Assembly (NCBI GenBank): GCA_963819645.1
Contig: CAWFWZ010000001.1
Span: 124,001 to 188,000 of the forward strand
Length of the DNA: 64,000 bases
Direction of reading: 5' to 3'
Source: CAVVDY01 sp963819645
GTDB lineage: Bacteria > Acidobacteriota > Terriglobia > Terriglobales > Acidobacteriaceae
Positions 36,908 to 47,339 of the stretch are shown in pieces. The stretch's first letter is position 1. Each line of letters starts with the position of its first letter. Made by a program: the position numbers and the translations under genes. Below the pieces are notes generated by a model that saw nothing but the letters and a program-made list of their open reading frames with translations, was not told where the DNA came from and ran no database searches.

Positions 36908-37468
36908 TTATGCCACCTCTCTGGTCTCTGCCGGTCTGCTGAGAAGCTCGTCAAACAACGAGCGGTAATAAATGATTGCGTTGCGCAGGTCCTCGGTTGT
37001 GGCCTGGCCGCGCTGGTGCCGGATTGCGATCTCGTGCGCCGCACGATAGTTATCGACAACGCGTGGATGGTCGACGGAAATGTCGGCAGCCCGCTGCTCG
37101 AAGTTCGTCATGGGATAGCCGCGAGACTGCATCAGACGGGTGACCAGTTCGTCCGCATCGCGAACCGCACCTCTGGGATCGTCCACAAAGCGCGACTGCA
37201 CAACCCGCCAATCTGTGACGAAGCGCTCGCGCTCCGCAGCCGAGAGTTCACGAATCGAGAACTTCTCCACTCTCCTCTGCCGTTCCAGGAGCTCGGTTTC
37301 TGCGCGGTCGCCTTTCTCGCGCAGGGCGCGTTCGTACTCAGGCCCGAAACGATGCTGAAGCGCCTCGGTTCTTCGCTTGCGCGCAACAATCCAGGCGAGC
37401 ACGATTACGGCGATAGCTACCGCGGCGATGATGATCCAGACCTTCGGGTCTATGTTGCTGGGATTCAT
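36908..37468 (-). CDS. Membrane-anchored protein, paralogue of the downstream gene
   Basis: A 186-residue protein from ATG 37468 with GGAGG five bases upstream. One membrane segment (VWIIIAAVAIAVIVLAWIVA, residues about 10-29) is followed by a basic charged helix. A domain then follows with SAAERERFVTDWRVVQSRFV, DDPRGAVRDADELVTRLMQS and the terminal TEDLRNAIIYYRSLFDELLS. The shared FVDxPR.AV..(A/G)D.LV...MQ and TEDLR.A...YRS.FD.LL blocks mark it and its neighbour as paralogues. The shared module might mediate interaction between the two. Function unknown. Confidence 0.78.
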   Translation of the reverse strand: MNPSNIDPKVWIIIAAVAIAVIVLAWIVARKRRTEALQHRFGPEYERALREKGDRAETELLERQRRVEKFSIRELSAAERERFVTDWRVVQSRFVDDPRGAVRDADELVTRLMQSRGYPMTNFEQRAADISVDHPRVVDNYRAAHEIAIRHQRGQATTEDLRNAIIYYRSLFDELLSRPAETREVA

Positions 37469-37686
37469 GACGCCTCCGTTCTTTACGAAAGATGCGCCAT
37501 TGGAGAGGGGTGTTGCCGTGGCGAGGTTCAGCTCAGCTTTGGGCAGTTCGCAGTCTGCCGCTTGCGCCTGGGCGCAGGGCTGTTCTCAGAATACTGTCGG
37601 GCAAAAACCTGGGATGACAGAAATTGCTTGGCAAGCTGCCACCCATGATCGAAAGAGGAACTATAGCGAGTGCGCCGCGCACCCGG

Positions 37687-40219
37687 CTAACCGATCATCT
37701 TGCGTTGATCGCCGATACGGCGCTCGCGTTCGTTGGCGAATCGCTCGACGCCGGCGAGAATCGTATCGGGATCGAGATGCGCTTCCGCGATCACTTCCAG
37801 TTCAAGGCCACCGGTTCTCCATGCATTGTCGAAGTCGGAGGTGAGTGAATACTCATCCGTCAGCGGACCGAGGTTGCGCAGCGGCCACATACGTCGCGTG
37901 CCGGTGGAGACAACCATCAAATCGTAGCGAGCCTCGGGCGGCAGCACGGAATCGCGATAGGCTTGCGGCTGGCGATCGAACAAATCCTCGCTGATCGCGG
38001 CGATCACCTTCACGTTCACACCGGCGGCTTCGAGTTTCGGCAGCACCTTAACCAGATTCACCGTGGAACTCGATCCTTGCGCAATCACGTAACCGTGGCG
38101 CGGCTTGCCGGGCGCGAAATCGCGGATGACGTACAGGCCCTTTCGCCGCAGCGCGCACGTCGGTGTCAGCGAAATGGCTACGATCGGCGACGGCGAAGTC
38201 AGGACGTGCCACTTCCAGGGTGATGATGCCCACGTGCGGATCACGCGCCGCGATTTCCGCCGCCGCGAAATAGCCGGGCGCGACATCGTTGTAATCCCAG
38301 AAACTCAAATTGATCACCTGGCCGCGCGGGAACAGCTTCCACACTTGTGGCGCAAAGATGCCGAAGTGGGTGCGCGCGTCGGCCGCGGTTTCAGGACCGG
38401 AGTGCGCGGTGAGAATATGCAGCACGCCGACGCGGAATACGCTGTCCTGATTTTGCTGACTCCAGACGCGCGCCGGAGTGTACATCAGCGGCGTGAACGC
38501 TCCGTAGGTACCGCTCAATGCCCACACGCCGGCGAACTTCTTGGGATCGACGGAAGCGCTCTGACTCACCAGTCCGATGGCGGTGGAAACATTGCCCGCT
38601 TCCTGAATGGGCGCTTTCAAGCGCGTGCCCAGCGGATTGTCCACGGGATTATAGTGTCCCCACAAACTGCCGTGCTCCACGTTGATCGATTCCGAAAGGT
38701 CGGCGGCCACGGTGAAGAACCGTCCGTCCGTGACGTAATTCATCCACTTGATGATTTCGGAAATAGCGCGCCGGGCTCCGGCTTTCTCGCCGGGTTTCTT
38801 GAAAAGCTCGATGCTGACTTGCTTCTCGGCGCCGGAAATTGCATTGCGAATCGAGAGCTTCTGCGGCTCTTCCGGCAGCTTCGCGACGCGCAGGCGATCG
38901 TCGAGGAAGGGATCGCTGGTGGCTGAGATGCGCAGCTTCACGTCGTCGCGCACGGTGTCGCCGATTTCCACCAGGCGCTCGGCGAGGCGATCGCCCAATC
39001 CGTCGCGGTCGAGCAGCGACATCACCACGTCGATGTTGGTCTTGAACTGGATCAGCCGCTCGCGATTGTCGCTGACCGGGCCCTTGCGAATGCCTTCGAA
39101 CTCTACGCCGTACTGCTTCTCGAAGGTCTGCGCCAGCGCGACGAAATACTCCGAGTTCATCTTCAACGCGTAGGGATGGCTCGGGTAACTCACCAATTGA
39201 TCGCCGTTGTAGCCGGGGATTTTTCCCTCGACAGCCGCGGGCCACCAGCCCTTGATGGTTTTGCCGATGGCGACCACGGGACGACGGTCGTGCGGATCCA
39301 CTTCGTCCATGGCTTTCAGAGCCGCAGCCACTTCGCCGTAATCGTTACCGTTCGACAGCGTGAAGACGTTCCATCCATACGACGTCCACTGACTCACGAG
39401 ATCGTAGACATCGCAAAACTGCGAGGCGATGACGCCGCCAATCTTGCCGCCAATCAGGCAATCGTCGATGCCGGCGTTGTTGTCGGAAATCATCACCCGC
39501 AAACGCTTTCCCACCTGCAGCGCTAGCGCCTGCGTCTTCAACTCCTGCGCGTGGCCTTCGGTGAGCGCGAACTCGCCTTCCAGCGCGATTACTTTTGGTG
39601 AGGCGGGCGCACCGGCTATATCCCAGAACGCCGCTTTGCCCGCGGCTGTCGCGATGCCGATGCCGGAGGGGCCGCCGTTCACGTCGTTGGTTACGTCGAT
39701 GCTTTCGGCGTGTCCGGAGAGCGCACGGATGCCGCGGCCTTTGGCTTGCGCGAACAGCGGATTATCTTCGAGGCCGGTTTCGTGCAGCAGCGTCTTCAAC
39801 GCGCCCGCGCCGCGGCGGAATCCCAAGGCGTCGATGGGCAGCATGGCGACGTGCGGGTCGACGTGATAACGCGGATCGCCGGTCTGCTGATACTTGCGAT
39901 ACAGCGCCTGGCCCATGATCATCCACAGCGCGTAGCAGGTGGGAATCGAGTGCCCCGCCGCCAGCATGAATTTGTCGGAGTAAGGATGCTTGGGCCGGCG
40001 GTAATCGTAACGGAGGCCGCCGTTTTCAGGACCGACTAGATGCGCCGCCACGTTGTACGGCGTGTAGGCGAGCGGGCCGCCGAGATGCCCGGTCTGCGCG
40101 TAGTTTCCGAGCAGCACCAGCGTCATGCAGGTCATGTACCCGATGTCGTCGAGCAACGGATCGTAGGCCAGAGGTTGTTGCTGAGACTGAGAAGGAACTG
40201 CGGTAGTAAGCGATGTCAT
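37687..40219 (-). CDS. Transketolase-like thiamine diphosphate enzyme, one frameshift
   Basis: ATG 40219 (MTSLTTAVPSQ; a TTG at 40231 is an alternative). Transketolase features: GHLGGPLAYTPYNVAAHLVG, SDKFMLAAGHSIPTCYALW, the ThDP-binding ALEGEFALTEGHAQE...SDNNAG region, AIGKTIKGWW, the pyrimidine-domain GTYGAFTPLMY and FPRGQVINLSFWDYN strands, and the C-terminal ADLMVVSTGT-like and TDEYSLTSDFDNAWRTGG segments. The frame changes near 38150; together about 844 residues, longer than the usual 660 residues of plain transketolase. The likely reaction is two-carbon ketol transfer in the non-oxidative pentose phosphate pathway; a divergent substrate is possible. Confidence 0.85.
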
Positions 40220-40360
40220 AGATGTTCTCAAAAAGAGCTACATCATAATATCAATGACATCTGGGAAATCGGAGCCGGTTAGCAGGACGACGGGACGGGC
40301 GCGGTTGCCGTTCCTCGAAACCGACTGCCGCGACTCTTCCTGCGGCTCACGCCCGCCACA

Positions 40361-40725
40361 TCAGTCGCAGTGAAAATAGAAGCGGTTTCCGTCGAGATCT
40401 TCCACCGTGAACTGGCGCAAACCCCAGGGCTTCGTCTCGAGAGGCTCGACGATTCGTGCGCCACGCGAGCGCAATTCCTCATAAGTCGCGTCCAGGTCGG
40501 CCGCAAATAACCAGTGAACGGCAGGTTCGAATGGACGGTCTCTTCTGCGAAAGAAAATCGCGAACGTTATCGCGCGAGACGGCGCCGATATCGTCTCCTG
40601 GATATAGCCAGCCAATCTCGAAGCCGAGCGCATCGCGGTAGTGCTCCTGAGCACGCACTACGTCCTCAACCGGAAGCTCCGGCGTGGGATGGCCTAGCTT
40701 TGTTCGGCAACTGATTCTGATTCAC
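40361..40725 (-). CDS. VOC (glyoxalase/bleomycin-resistance-like) protein, two frameshifts
   Basis: A likely GTG start at 40725 with GAGGAGG upstream. Two frame changes (near 40705 and 40560) must be bridged to read TPELPVEDVVRAQEHYRDAL, GFEIGWLYPGDDIGAVSRDN, then IFFRRRDRPFEPAVHWLFAA, LRSRGARIVEPLETKPWGLR and FTVEDLDGNRFYFHCD. The beta-alpha-beta-beta-beta repeats and the GNRFYF metal-site region identify the VOC superfamily. About 120 residues. Substrate unknown. It lies 30 bases downstream of another VOC gene, probably in one operon. Confidence 0.8.
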
Positions 40726-40755
40726 GACAGCCTCCTCTATTGGCGCGGCTCGCCG

Positions 40756-41160
40756 TTACTCTGGAGGTTCCTTCTGTTCACTGAAGCAGAGAATGTAACC
40801 GTCCGGGTCCTCGACATAAAAATCGAGGCAGGCCCACGGTCGTTCTTCCAGCGGCTTGAGGATGTGCGCTCCTCGGGTTTGCAATTCGGTGAATAAGCCG
40901 TAGATTCCCGACACAGAAACGTACGCGTCCAGATGTTCGTTCTGTCTCTTATGTTCGCGATTTGCACTCGACTTCGGCGCACACTTCAGATGGATGGCAA
41001 ATCCGTCACGCGAGACAGCCGCATAAAACGACTCGTACTGGAAATCGAGTGCGAAGCCAAGCTGGTCACGATAGTAGGCAATGGCGCGATCAAGATCATC
41101 GACGAGAAACTGAGGGGCTATTCCAATCACCCGCGTAACCCGAATCGTAATTGTGGACAT
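40756..41160 (-). CDS. VOC superfamily protein
   Basis: A 134-residue protein. ATG 41160 is preceded by GGAGGAGCAAG, which decides the start over longer frames. The usual VOC elements are present: IAPQFLVDDLDRAIAYYRDQ, LGFALDFQYESFYAAVSRDG, LKCAPKSS, HILKPLEERPWACLDFYVED and PDGYILCFSEQKEPPE, a frequent form for resistance-type binding proteins or small dioxygenase/isomerase folds. It is followed by the next VOC gene, so the pair may be duplicates, although sequence identity by eye is modest. Confidence 0.85.
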   Translation of the reverse strand: MSTITIRVTRVIGIAPQFLVDDLDRAIAYYRDQLGFALDFQYESFYAAVSRDGFAIHLKCAPKSSANREHKRQNEHLDAYVSVSGIYGLFTELQTRGAHILKPLEERPWACLDFYVEDPDGYILCFSEQKEPPE

Positions 41161-41242
41161 CTTGCTCCTCCACCGACGAATAGGGGCTCGATAACTGTCG
41201 TAGCCAATCCCAGAACCGGCCGCTGCTTTGTTAGAGTTTGTC

Positions 41243-41362
41243 ATCACGAGTCCGCCTCGGCGGACGAGGGACCTGTTCTTCGTGCACCGCGTAAGCCAAT
41301 GTTGAGCCTGTTCGCGCTGCTAACAAAGAGCAGATCCCTCGCTTCGCTCGTGATGACAAACA
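41243..41362. repeat. Two copies of the dispersed palindrome
   Basis: GTCATCACGAGTCCGCCTCGG...GAGGGACCTG near 41240-41278 and AGAGCAGATCCCTCGCTTCG...CTCGTGATGACAAAC near 41320-41360 are the two halves of the CAGATCCCTCGC.TCG.TGATGAC family in opposite orientation. Confidence 0.7.
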
Positions 41363-41404
41363 AAGAAGCCCCGCTCGTGATGACAAAACGAAGCGCCGCA
41401 CGAC

Positions 41405-43242
41405 CTACTTCTGCGCGGGGATGAAGTTGTCGAGCACCGCCTTGCGCATCATGTCGGGCGGCAGCAGTCCCTGCGCCAGGATGAAGTCGTGAAACTTCTT
41501 CTGGTCGAACTTCACGTTCTTCGCCGCGAGCGCCTTCTCCGTCTCGCTACGCAACTGAAGCAGGCGGGTGTAGCCGTAGAAGTAGCTGGTCGCCTGCCCG
41601 GGAGCGCGATAGGTGTAGCGCTCGACCTCCTGCTCGGCCATGGCGTGCGACAAGCACAACTTCATCTTCCAACACGTGGAATGCGTCTTTCGGCGTGAGC
41701 TTGCCCGACTGCAATTCGGGATCGACGAAGGCACGCGCTGCGCGCTGCAATCGCATCTGTAGCGAGATCAGCTGGCCTTCCAGCGGCATGTAGGGGAAGA
41801 TGAGCCACTCCGAATACAGTCCCCAGCCTTCGGCGTTGGTGCTGTTGAAGGCGTAGCGAATGCGAGCCAGCGAAACGCCGTGCTCCAGCATGGAGTCGAA
41901 CTGCAGCTCATGGCCGGGGCGCGCTTCGTGCGCGGTCAGCGTCCAGGCGGCGGCATCGAAGGTGAAGTCGTCGTAATGCAACGAAGGCGCCTGTCCCGGA
42001 GCGGCGGGAATGTTCAGCGGCAACACGAATTCGCCGCGCTGTCCGGTGTTATGCAGGAACGGCGGAGGCACCATGTGCGGCGCTGGCTGCTGCGCTGTCT
42101 CGGCCGCGCTGGCAATGCGAATCTTCGCCGGGCGGTCGGGCAGCGTGACGAGCTGGTGCTCGTTGATGATGACCTCGATCTGCTTCAGCCGGTTTTCATA
42201 GAAGGGAAGGATGGCGTCGCCGATGAGCTGCTGCTTCTTCAGTTCGCGGATAACGTCGCGATAATCGCTCGAGGGCAACTTGCGCTCTTTCGCAATCTGC
42301 GCCGCGATGGGCTTCATCTGGGCAACGATTTCGTCGAACGACTTGTGCGCCATGGCGGCCAACTGGTCAGGCGGAATGTCGATGCCGAAGTCCTCCATGT
42401 TGAGCGCGTAATGCTCGGGCGGCAGGCGGAAGTCGTTGCGTGCCTTGGGCAGCACGGTGGCGCGCACCCAGGCGTCGTAGTCGGCCAGTTGCTGCTTGAG
42501 CTTGGCCAGCGGCTCCTGCCAGTCCGTCGAGGTTGTGTTTCTGCATGAGCGCGGCAATGCCGTCGATGTAGTTCGAGTTGCGCGCCATCTCGGTCTCGAT
42601 CTCGGTGCGCGCGGGGTAGATGACGCCCGGCTTGGCCATCTGCTCCATCGTGCGCTGCTTCAGGATCTCGGTGATGGCGGCGTATCCGGGCTCCATGCCG
42701 GCATAGTCGCGCATGCGCGTGACGGCAGCAGGCCAGCGGTCTTTGGGAGTCTGGTCGTCGAGCAGAATGCGCAGGCCACCAAAGACAATCTGGCTGGCGT
42801 TGATGAACGGCACCTCGTGCGCGCGCTCATAGTCGTCGCGACGGAAGTTGAGGTCCATCTTGCGCAGGATGATCGTCAGGTCTTCCGCGACCTCAGGCAG
42901 CTGCTTCTCGGCCGACGCGGCCTTCAGCTTGGCGACCAGGGCTTCATTCTCTTTGCGCTCGGCGTCTTCGTTGGCGAGCGTTGGCTGCGAGGCCTTGGTG
43001 TCGAATTGCGCCAGTCCTTGCTGCGATCCGAACTCGGGGTGGTACTTGAACGAGACGTCCAGCAGCATCTTGGTGTAGCCGTTGCTGATCGCGACCCAGT
43101 CAGGCTGCGCCGAAGATCCGGCCTGCGGAGTGGAGGCATGTTTCGCGGATTGATTTTGGGCTGACATAGTGAATGCAAATAGCACAACAAGGGCGAAGCA
43201 AAGCGATGTGCGAAGCGTTCTGCGAGACGTTGTAGAGAACAA
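41405..43242 (-). CDS. DUF885 family secreted putative peptidase/hydrolase, two frameshifts
   Basis: A TTG start at 43242 with AGGAGC upstream (MFSTTSRRTLRTSLCFALVV signal sequence to MSAQN). Across frame changes near 42550 and 41655 the protein is about 612 residues. Typical DUF885 features are present: EFGSQQGLAQFD, ILRKMDLNFRRDDYERAHEV, GGLRILLDDQTPKDRW, the zinc-type motif TAHEARPGHELQFDSML (HExxxGH), NSTNAEGWGLYSEWLIFPYM, and C-terminal APGQATSYFYGYTRLLQLRS. The family is an uncharacterised metallopeptidase-like group in the cell envelope. Length and motif order are normal once the indels are bridged. Confidence 0.88.
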
Positions 43243-43510
43243 GGACGGCTCCTGAGCGGAAATGCTGTTCTGGATATATTACAAAACGGAGGGCGCTCGT
43301 GGCCTTTAGCCTTTGGCTCGTCTTTTCGGATTTAGGTCGTCTGAAACCCGTTCCGCCGTTAGCTATCGGGTTCCGCAGGAACGCAGACCAATCCGGCTTG
43401 CTGTCCAAGCCGAAACCGAGATGTCTTTCATCGCCAACGCCAAGTCTGCCGATGCGCGATAAGATACCCGTGTCCTTGCCGCTATTACGGATCGAACAGG
43501 GAACTCGCTT

Positions 43511-43927
43511 ATGCGCGTTGCACTCTTGAGCACATTTGCGGCCAGCAGGAAAGAGCCGCTAGTCGCGATGATGGACCGCGTTCATCAGGGTTTCGTCGAA
43601 GCGGGCCTGCAACCGTTTATACGCTTCAATTTTGCCGACGGCGGAGTGGTTAACTTCTCCTCGGTTGACCGCGTACTGAAGCGTCACCCCGAGTTAGAAC
43701 GCTTTGTCACGGAAGCATCGCCGGCGCCGCAGTTGGGAATTCAGGGGGCACGGCGGCTTTCCAACGGCGCTCAATCGAAGGGCGCCAATGAAGCGATTCC
43801 TTATGAGACCCTGCAAACGATTGCCGCGGGAGTGCCGCGATCTTTTCCGTTCCACCACGTCAGCATTCACTTCCATTCGTCAGAGTTCGGCGAGTTGATG
43901 GCGTTCGGCCCTTTCGCCCCGGGATGA
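43511..43927 (+). CDS. Unknown protein, first of an overlapping pair
   Basis: A 138-residue plus-strand frame from ATG 43511 (MRVALLSTFAASRKEPLVAM). Hydrophobic and charged residues alternate as in a globular soluble protein; blocks include VNFSSVDRVLKRHPELERFV and FPFHHVSIHFHSSEFGELMA. Its stop overlaps the ATG of the next frame by four bases (ATGA). Because single-base indels are common here, and the GCCCCGGGATGACTG junction would join both frames into one protein of about 395 residues with one added base, a fused gene is a real alternative. No family recognised. Confidence 0.6.
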   Translation: MRVALLSTFAASRKEPLVAMMDRVHQGFVEAGLQPFIRFNFADGGVVNFSSVDRVLKRHPELERFVTEASPAPQLGIQGARRLSNGAQSKGANEAIPYETLQTIAAGVPRSFPFHHVSIHFHSSEFGELMAFGPFAPG

Positions 43928-44700
43928 CTGCCGGAGTCCTGATCAGCGATAGCTGGTGGGTAAATGGGCGTCAACGTGGGCTCTCCGCTTGCCGCTTCAC
44001 AGAGGTTGAACTCGGCGCCAAGAAAGTACCTGAGCCGTCAGCTCTCTTGGCGACCGTGTTGGCTGCTTGCGGTAAAGCGCGGAAAACCATTCAAGCACCG
44101 CTGCCTGAGACGCTGGGGCCGGGGCCGCTTCCCGGTGTTCGCCTTCCAACCGGAGCGGTGATGCCCAGTGCCAAGCCCGAAGTTGTGGTCGAGGTGAAAA
44201 CCCTCTCGGTGAAGTACCGCGACTCGATGACGGAGATCGTTGCCCGGGCGAAGCTGCCCCATGATCTTCCCGGACTTGCCGAGATGTTGAATCTGTCTCG
44301 GGGCGTCAACTCCGGGCCGAAAAAGCCTGCCTTGGAACGCGTCTTCAAACCGATGGGATACAGCGTTAGCGGCGGAACGGGTAACGCAACGGGCAGTTTT
44401 TCGTTGCGCCGTCGGACCGCAGCCAACTCTACTTTGGAGCTCAAGCTGGACACCGGCACGTGGTTCCATGCCGTTATGGCCGTGTTCATGGTCTACGGCT
44501 TGGGGTTTAAGGCAACGCTTATCCTACCGCCCGCGCAAAATGTAGTAGCCGGGGCGCAATACCCGATCGGCGACGCCGAACATTGGCAGAAGATTGTGGA
44601 GAACCTGGGCGCGCTGGTTGCCGAGTTGGAGCGCAGCTTTGTTCCGGAGATCGAAGCCGTCAGCGGCCCGTCACCGGAGTGGTACGAGCCGCAGAAGTGA
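43924..44700 (+). CDS. Unknown protein, second of an overlapping pair
   Basis: A 258-residue frame from ATG 43924 (MTAGVLISDSWWVNGRQRGL). Continuing blocks include FTEVELGAKKVPEPSALLAT, PTGAVMPSAKPEVVVEVKTL, GGTGNATGSFSLRRRTAANS, TWFHAVMAVFMVYGLGFKAT and a C-terminal helix LVAELERSFVPEIEAV. One hydrophobic stretch (about residues 180-195) is not long enough to be a clear membrane segment. It reads as the natural C-terminal continuation of the previous frame, so the pair may be a single indel-split gene. No family recognised. Confidence 0.6.
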   Translation: MTAGVLISDSWWVNGRQRGLSACRFTEVELGAKKVPEPSALLATVLAACGKARKTIQAPLPETLGPGPLPGVRLPTGAVMPSAKPEVVVEVKTLSVKYRDSMTEIVARAKLPHDLPGLAEMLNLSRGVNSGPKKPALERVFKPMGYSVSGGTGNATGSFSLRRRTAANSTLELKLDTGTWFHAVMAVFMVYGLGFKATLILPPAQNVVAGAQYPIGDAEHWQKIVENLGALVAELERSFVPEIEAVSGPSPEWYEPQK

Positions 44701-44971
44701 ACCATGAGGGCAGAATCTCAACCCGTACCGGCGGCTTGGATGGGACGCCCGGCGAGACACGAGCCCGAAGACGCGCCTGCGCCAGCCGCCGGTTTTGGAT
44801 GAAGCGCGCCAAGGTTGAAACATTGCTATTCCAGTGCCCTTCAACGTCGCTTAGGACAAGGGTAGGTGTAGCCGAGTGCCGGGTGGGCTCTATTTATGAA
44901 TCCCGAGTCCCGGAGGTATGGCAGGATTTTAGTTGTGAGTGAAATGGAGATGTTACGCCGGGAATCACCGT

Positions 44972-46072
44972 TTATCGGTTCTGCGGGAGGGCTGGATGAG
45001 TCTCTTTCGTACAGCGATGGTAAGTGTCCCAGCCGTCCGCTGACTTCTCCTTAAGTTCGTCCTCGCTGATTACCTGGAATTGGGGATCGCTTGTGATGAA
45101 GGTTTTTCTACCCTCTGTGGCCGGATCTCCGCAGCCGCCCGGGCCGCAAAACACGATCGAGTACTTGCCTTCAGTTCCAAAGTGCATAATCTGCAAACCA
45201 AATCCATCAGCACAGTTGGATTCCCAGAATCCGGTGAAGTCCTTTGAGGGATCAGTCTTACCGACATAGTCTCCTGCCTGAATTTTCTTGCGCACGTCGG
45301 CAACTGTTTTGTACGCCTCCGATTCAGGCGCTGCACTGTAGTCGATAATGGTCGAGTCGCCTTGCTTACGCGACTGCGGTCCAACGTTGAATAGCTTCCA
45401 GCCGTTCAGATTTAGCCCATCGTCGATCTTGGTATTTGGGCGGTTAGAAAGAACCCCTGAGAGTTTGAGGGTAATTTCCTTAGCCCCATCGCGAGCATTC
45501 TTCGACGTAAGCGTTAGGTCATATTGAACGGCGTCAGCCTCGATGTGGCTCAGTTTGCCCACCACATGCCACGGTGCCTGAATCCTGCCCCCCGCGCTCT
45601 GAGTTGCTAACTCTATACCGGTGTTGTCGTCGGAATAGTCGACATCCTGCGAGACTTTCGTCGATGCAGGGCCACTGGGGTATGCCCGCCCAAGTAGCTT
45701 CATAACTAATTGCAGTTGAAGCGCGAAAGCGTCCAGAGCGTCGATCTCGTAGCCGGGCTTAGCGATGGGGCCTTGCATTGCCATCACCCTGCCACCGATC
45801 ATCAGAATCTTTCCCTTTACGACCGAGCCGCCGTCCGACTGCTCCACAGCAACCTGAGTGTCATGGCTCTCCTCATCGATGTCGGCTTTCCACTCTGAAT
45901 ATTGCGGCGAGTTAGTTGGTGCGACTTTTAGCTCGAAAGTGTTGAAGTCCTGCCACGCTGTCGGTTCGCCGCATGGGTCGGTGCAGGGCTTTCGTTGCGG
46001 AGCCCTGGCCCAAGCGAGAGAAGCTACACACTCGATGACTAACAAGCACACGAAAAAGTGGAGGGTTCTCAT
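44972..46072 (-). CDS. Secreted protein of unknown function
   Basis: A 366-residue protein from ATG 46072 with signal peptide MRTLHFFVCLLVIECVASLA (cleavage near ARA). Its mature part contains two paired Cys motifs near the start (CTDPCGEP), many Asp/Lys residues, a DYSDDNTGIELATQSAGG segment, and a C-terminal part with FWESNCADGFGLQIMHFG and VFCGPGGCGDPAT. No catalytic motif recognised. It is probably periplasmic or extracellular. The gene stands alone between unrelated neighbours, and 270 bases of non-coding DNA separate it from the convergent unknown pair. Confidence 0.65.
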   Translation of the reverse strand: MRTLHFFVCLLVIECVASLAWARAPQRKPCTDPCGEPTAWQDFNTFELKVAPTNSPQYSEWKADIDEESHDTQVAVEQSDGGSVVKGKILMIGGRVMAMQGPIAKPGYEIDALDAFALQLQLVMKLLGRAYPSGPASTKVSQDVDYSDDNTGIELATQSAGGRIQAPWHVVGKLSHIEADAVQYDLTLTSKNARDGAKEITLKLSGVLSNRPNTKIDDGLNLNGWKLFNVGPQSRKQGDSTIIDYSAAPESEAYKTVADVRKKIQAGDYVGKTDPSKDFTGFWESNCADGFGLQIMHFGTEGKYSIVFCGPGGCGDPATEGRKTFITSDPQFQVISEDELKEKSADGWDTYHRCTKETHPALPQNR

Positions 46073-46177
46073 GGCACTGAAGTATGAGCCAAGACCCGCA
46101 GAACGAATGTGACCAGAGACACGGATGAATGTGCGTCCTATTCGGAATGAGCATTTCGTATAGCCGCCGCCTGCGCC

Positions 46178-47235
46178 CTACTTCGTCCCGTTGGGATACA
46201 TCAGGATCTTGCTGGCTTCGCCGGTCTTCAGGCGCTCCATGCCGTTGGCGAAGTCTTTCATCGCGATGCGGTCGGTGATGACCGGATGCAGGTCGAGCAT
46301 GTTGGCCTTGAGCAGCGCGGTCATCTGATACCAGGTCTGGTACATGCGGCGTCCGTTGATGCCCTGCACGGTTGCGCCCTTGAAGATGACCTCTTCCGCG
46401 AGGTTCAGCTCGACCGGCTTGGAGGGAATGCCGAGCAGCGACATGCGTCCGCCGAGGCGCAGAATCTTGAAGCCGCTGCGGATGGCATCGCTGCGGCCCG
46501 CCATCTCGAGCACCACGTCGACGCCGGTGCCGCCGGTGTTGTCCATGACGACGTCTGTAGACGTCGTCTTTGGTGGGATCGAGCACGAAGTCGGGCTTCA
46601 TCTGCTGCGGCGATCTTGCGGCGATGCTCGTTGGCTTCGATGGCGAAGATCTGTGTGGCTCCGCAGGCGCGCGCGACGGCGATGCAGAACAGGCCGATGG
46701 GGCCGCATCCGGTGATGGCGACGCTCTTGGCGGCGATGTCGCCGGCCAGCACGGTGTGCACGGCGTTGCCCAGCGGATCGAGAATGCGAGGCGTACTCGC
46801 GCGGGATCGACGGATCGAGCTTCCAGATATTGGTCTCGGGAATGACGACGTATTCGGCGAAGGCGCCGTTGGCGTCGACGCCGATGATCTTCACGTGCTG
46901 GCAGATGTGCGCTTCGCCGGTGCGGCATTGCAGGCACTTGCCGCAGGCGACGTGCATCTCGGCGGAGACGAAGTCGCCTTCCTTCACGGCTGGTGACTTC
47001 GTTGCCCACGGCTTCGACGGTGCCGCAGAATTCGTGTCCGGGAATGAGCGGCGGATGAATGCGGCGCTGCGCCCACTGGTCCCACTGATAGATGTGCAGG
47101 TCGGTGCCGCAGATGGAGGCGACTTCGACCTTCACCAGGACTTCGTTGGGACCAAATGTGGGAACTGGGAACTTCGCGGATCTCGGTGCCGGGAGCGGCC
47201 TCCGGCTTTACGACAGCAAGCATGGTATTTGACAT
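46178..47235 (-). CDS. tdh: L-threonine 3-dehydrogenase-like Zn-dependent alcohol dehydrogenase, several frameshifts
   Basis: Starts at ATG 47235 (MSNTMLAVVKPEAAPGTEIR). Frame pieces read, in order: VLVKVEVASICGTDLHIYQW, PPLIPGHEFCGTVEAVGNEV (catalytic Zn ligands), HVACGKCLQCRTGEAHICQH (structural Zn Cys cluster), VITGCGPIGLFCIAVARACG-type NAD fold, VVLEMAGRSDAIRSGFKILR, NGRRMYQTWYQMTALLKANM, and a terminal EASKILMYPNGTK. The frame changes near 47165, 46990, 46790 and 46560. The order and the GRRMYQTWYQM block are typical of threonine 3-dehydrogenase, which makes 2-amino-3-ketobutyrate. A kbl partner gene is not seen beside it. Confidence 0.9.
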
Positions 47236-47339
47236 GAAGTATGACTCGCAGGCCGCTAAGAAGCGCGGCATAGGATGAATAGCCCGGAATGGAATAAATG
47301 TGTCGGGCAAACAGGCGATTCTAGCATGGGGGGAGGGCG

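Noticed and set aside
43511..44700. Idea that the unknown pair is a toxin-antitoxin or immunity module
   Set aside because: Sizes (138 and 258 residues), lack of known toxin motifs and the likely single-gene explanation make this unsupported.
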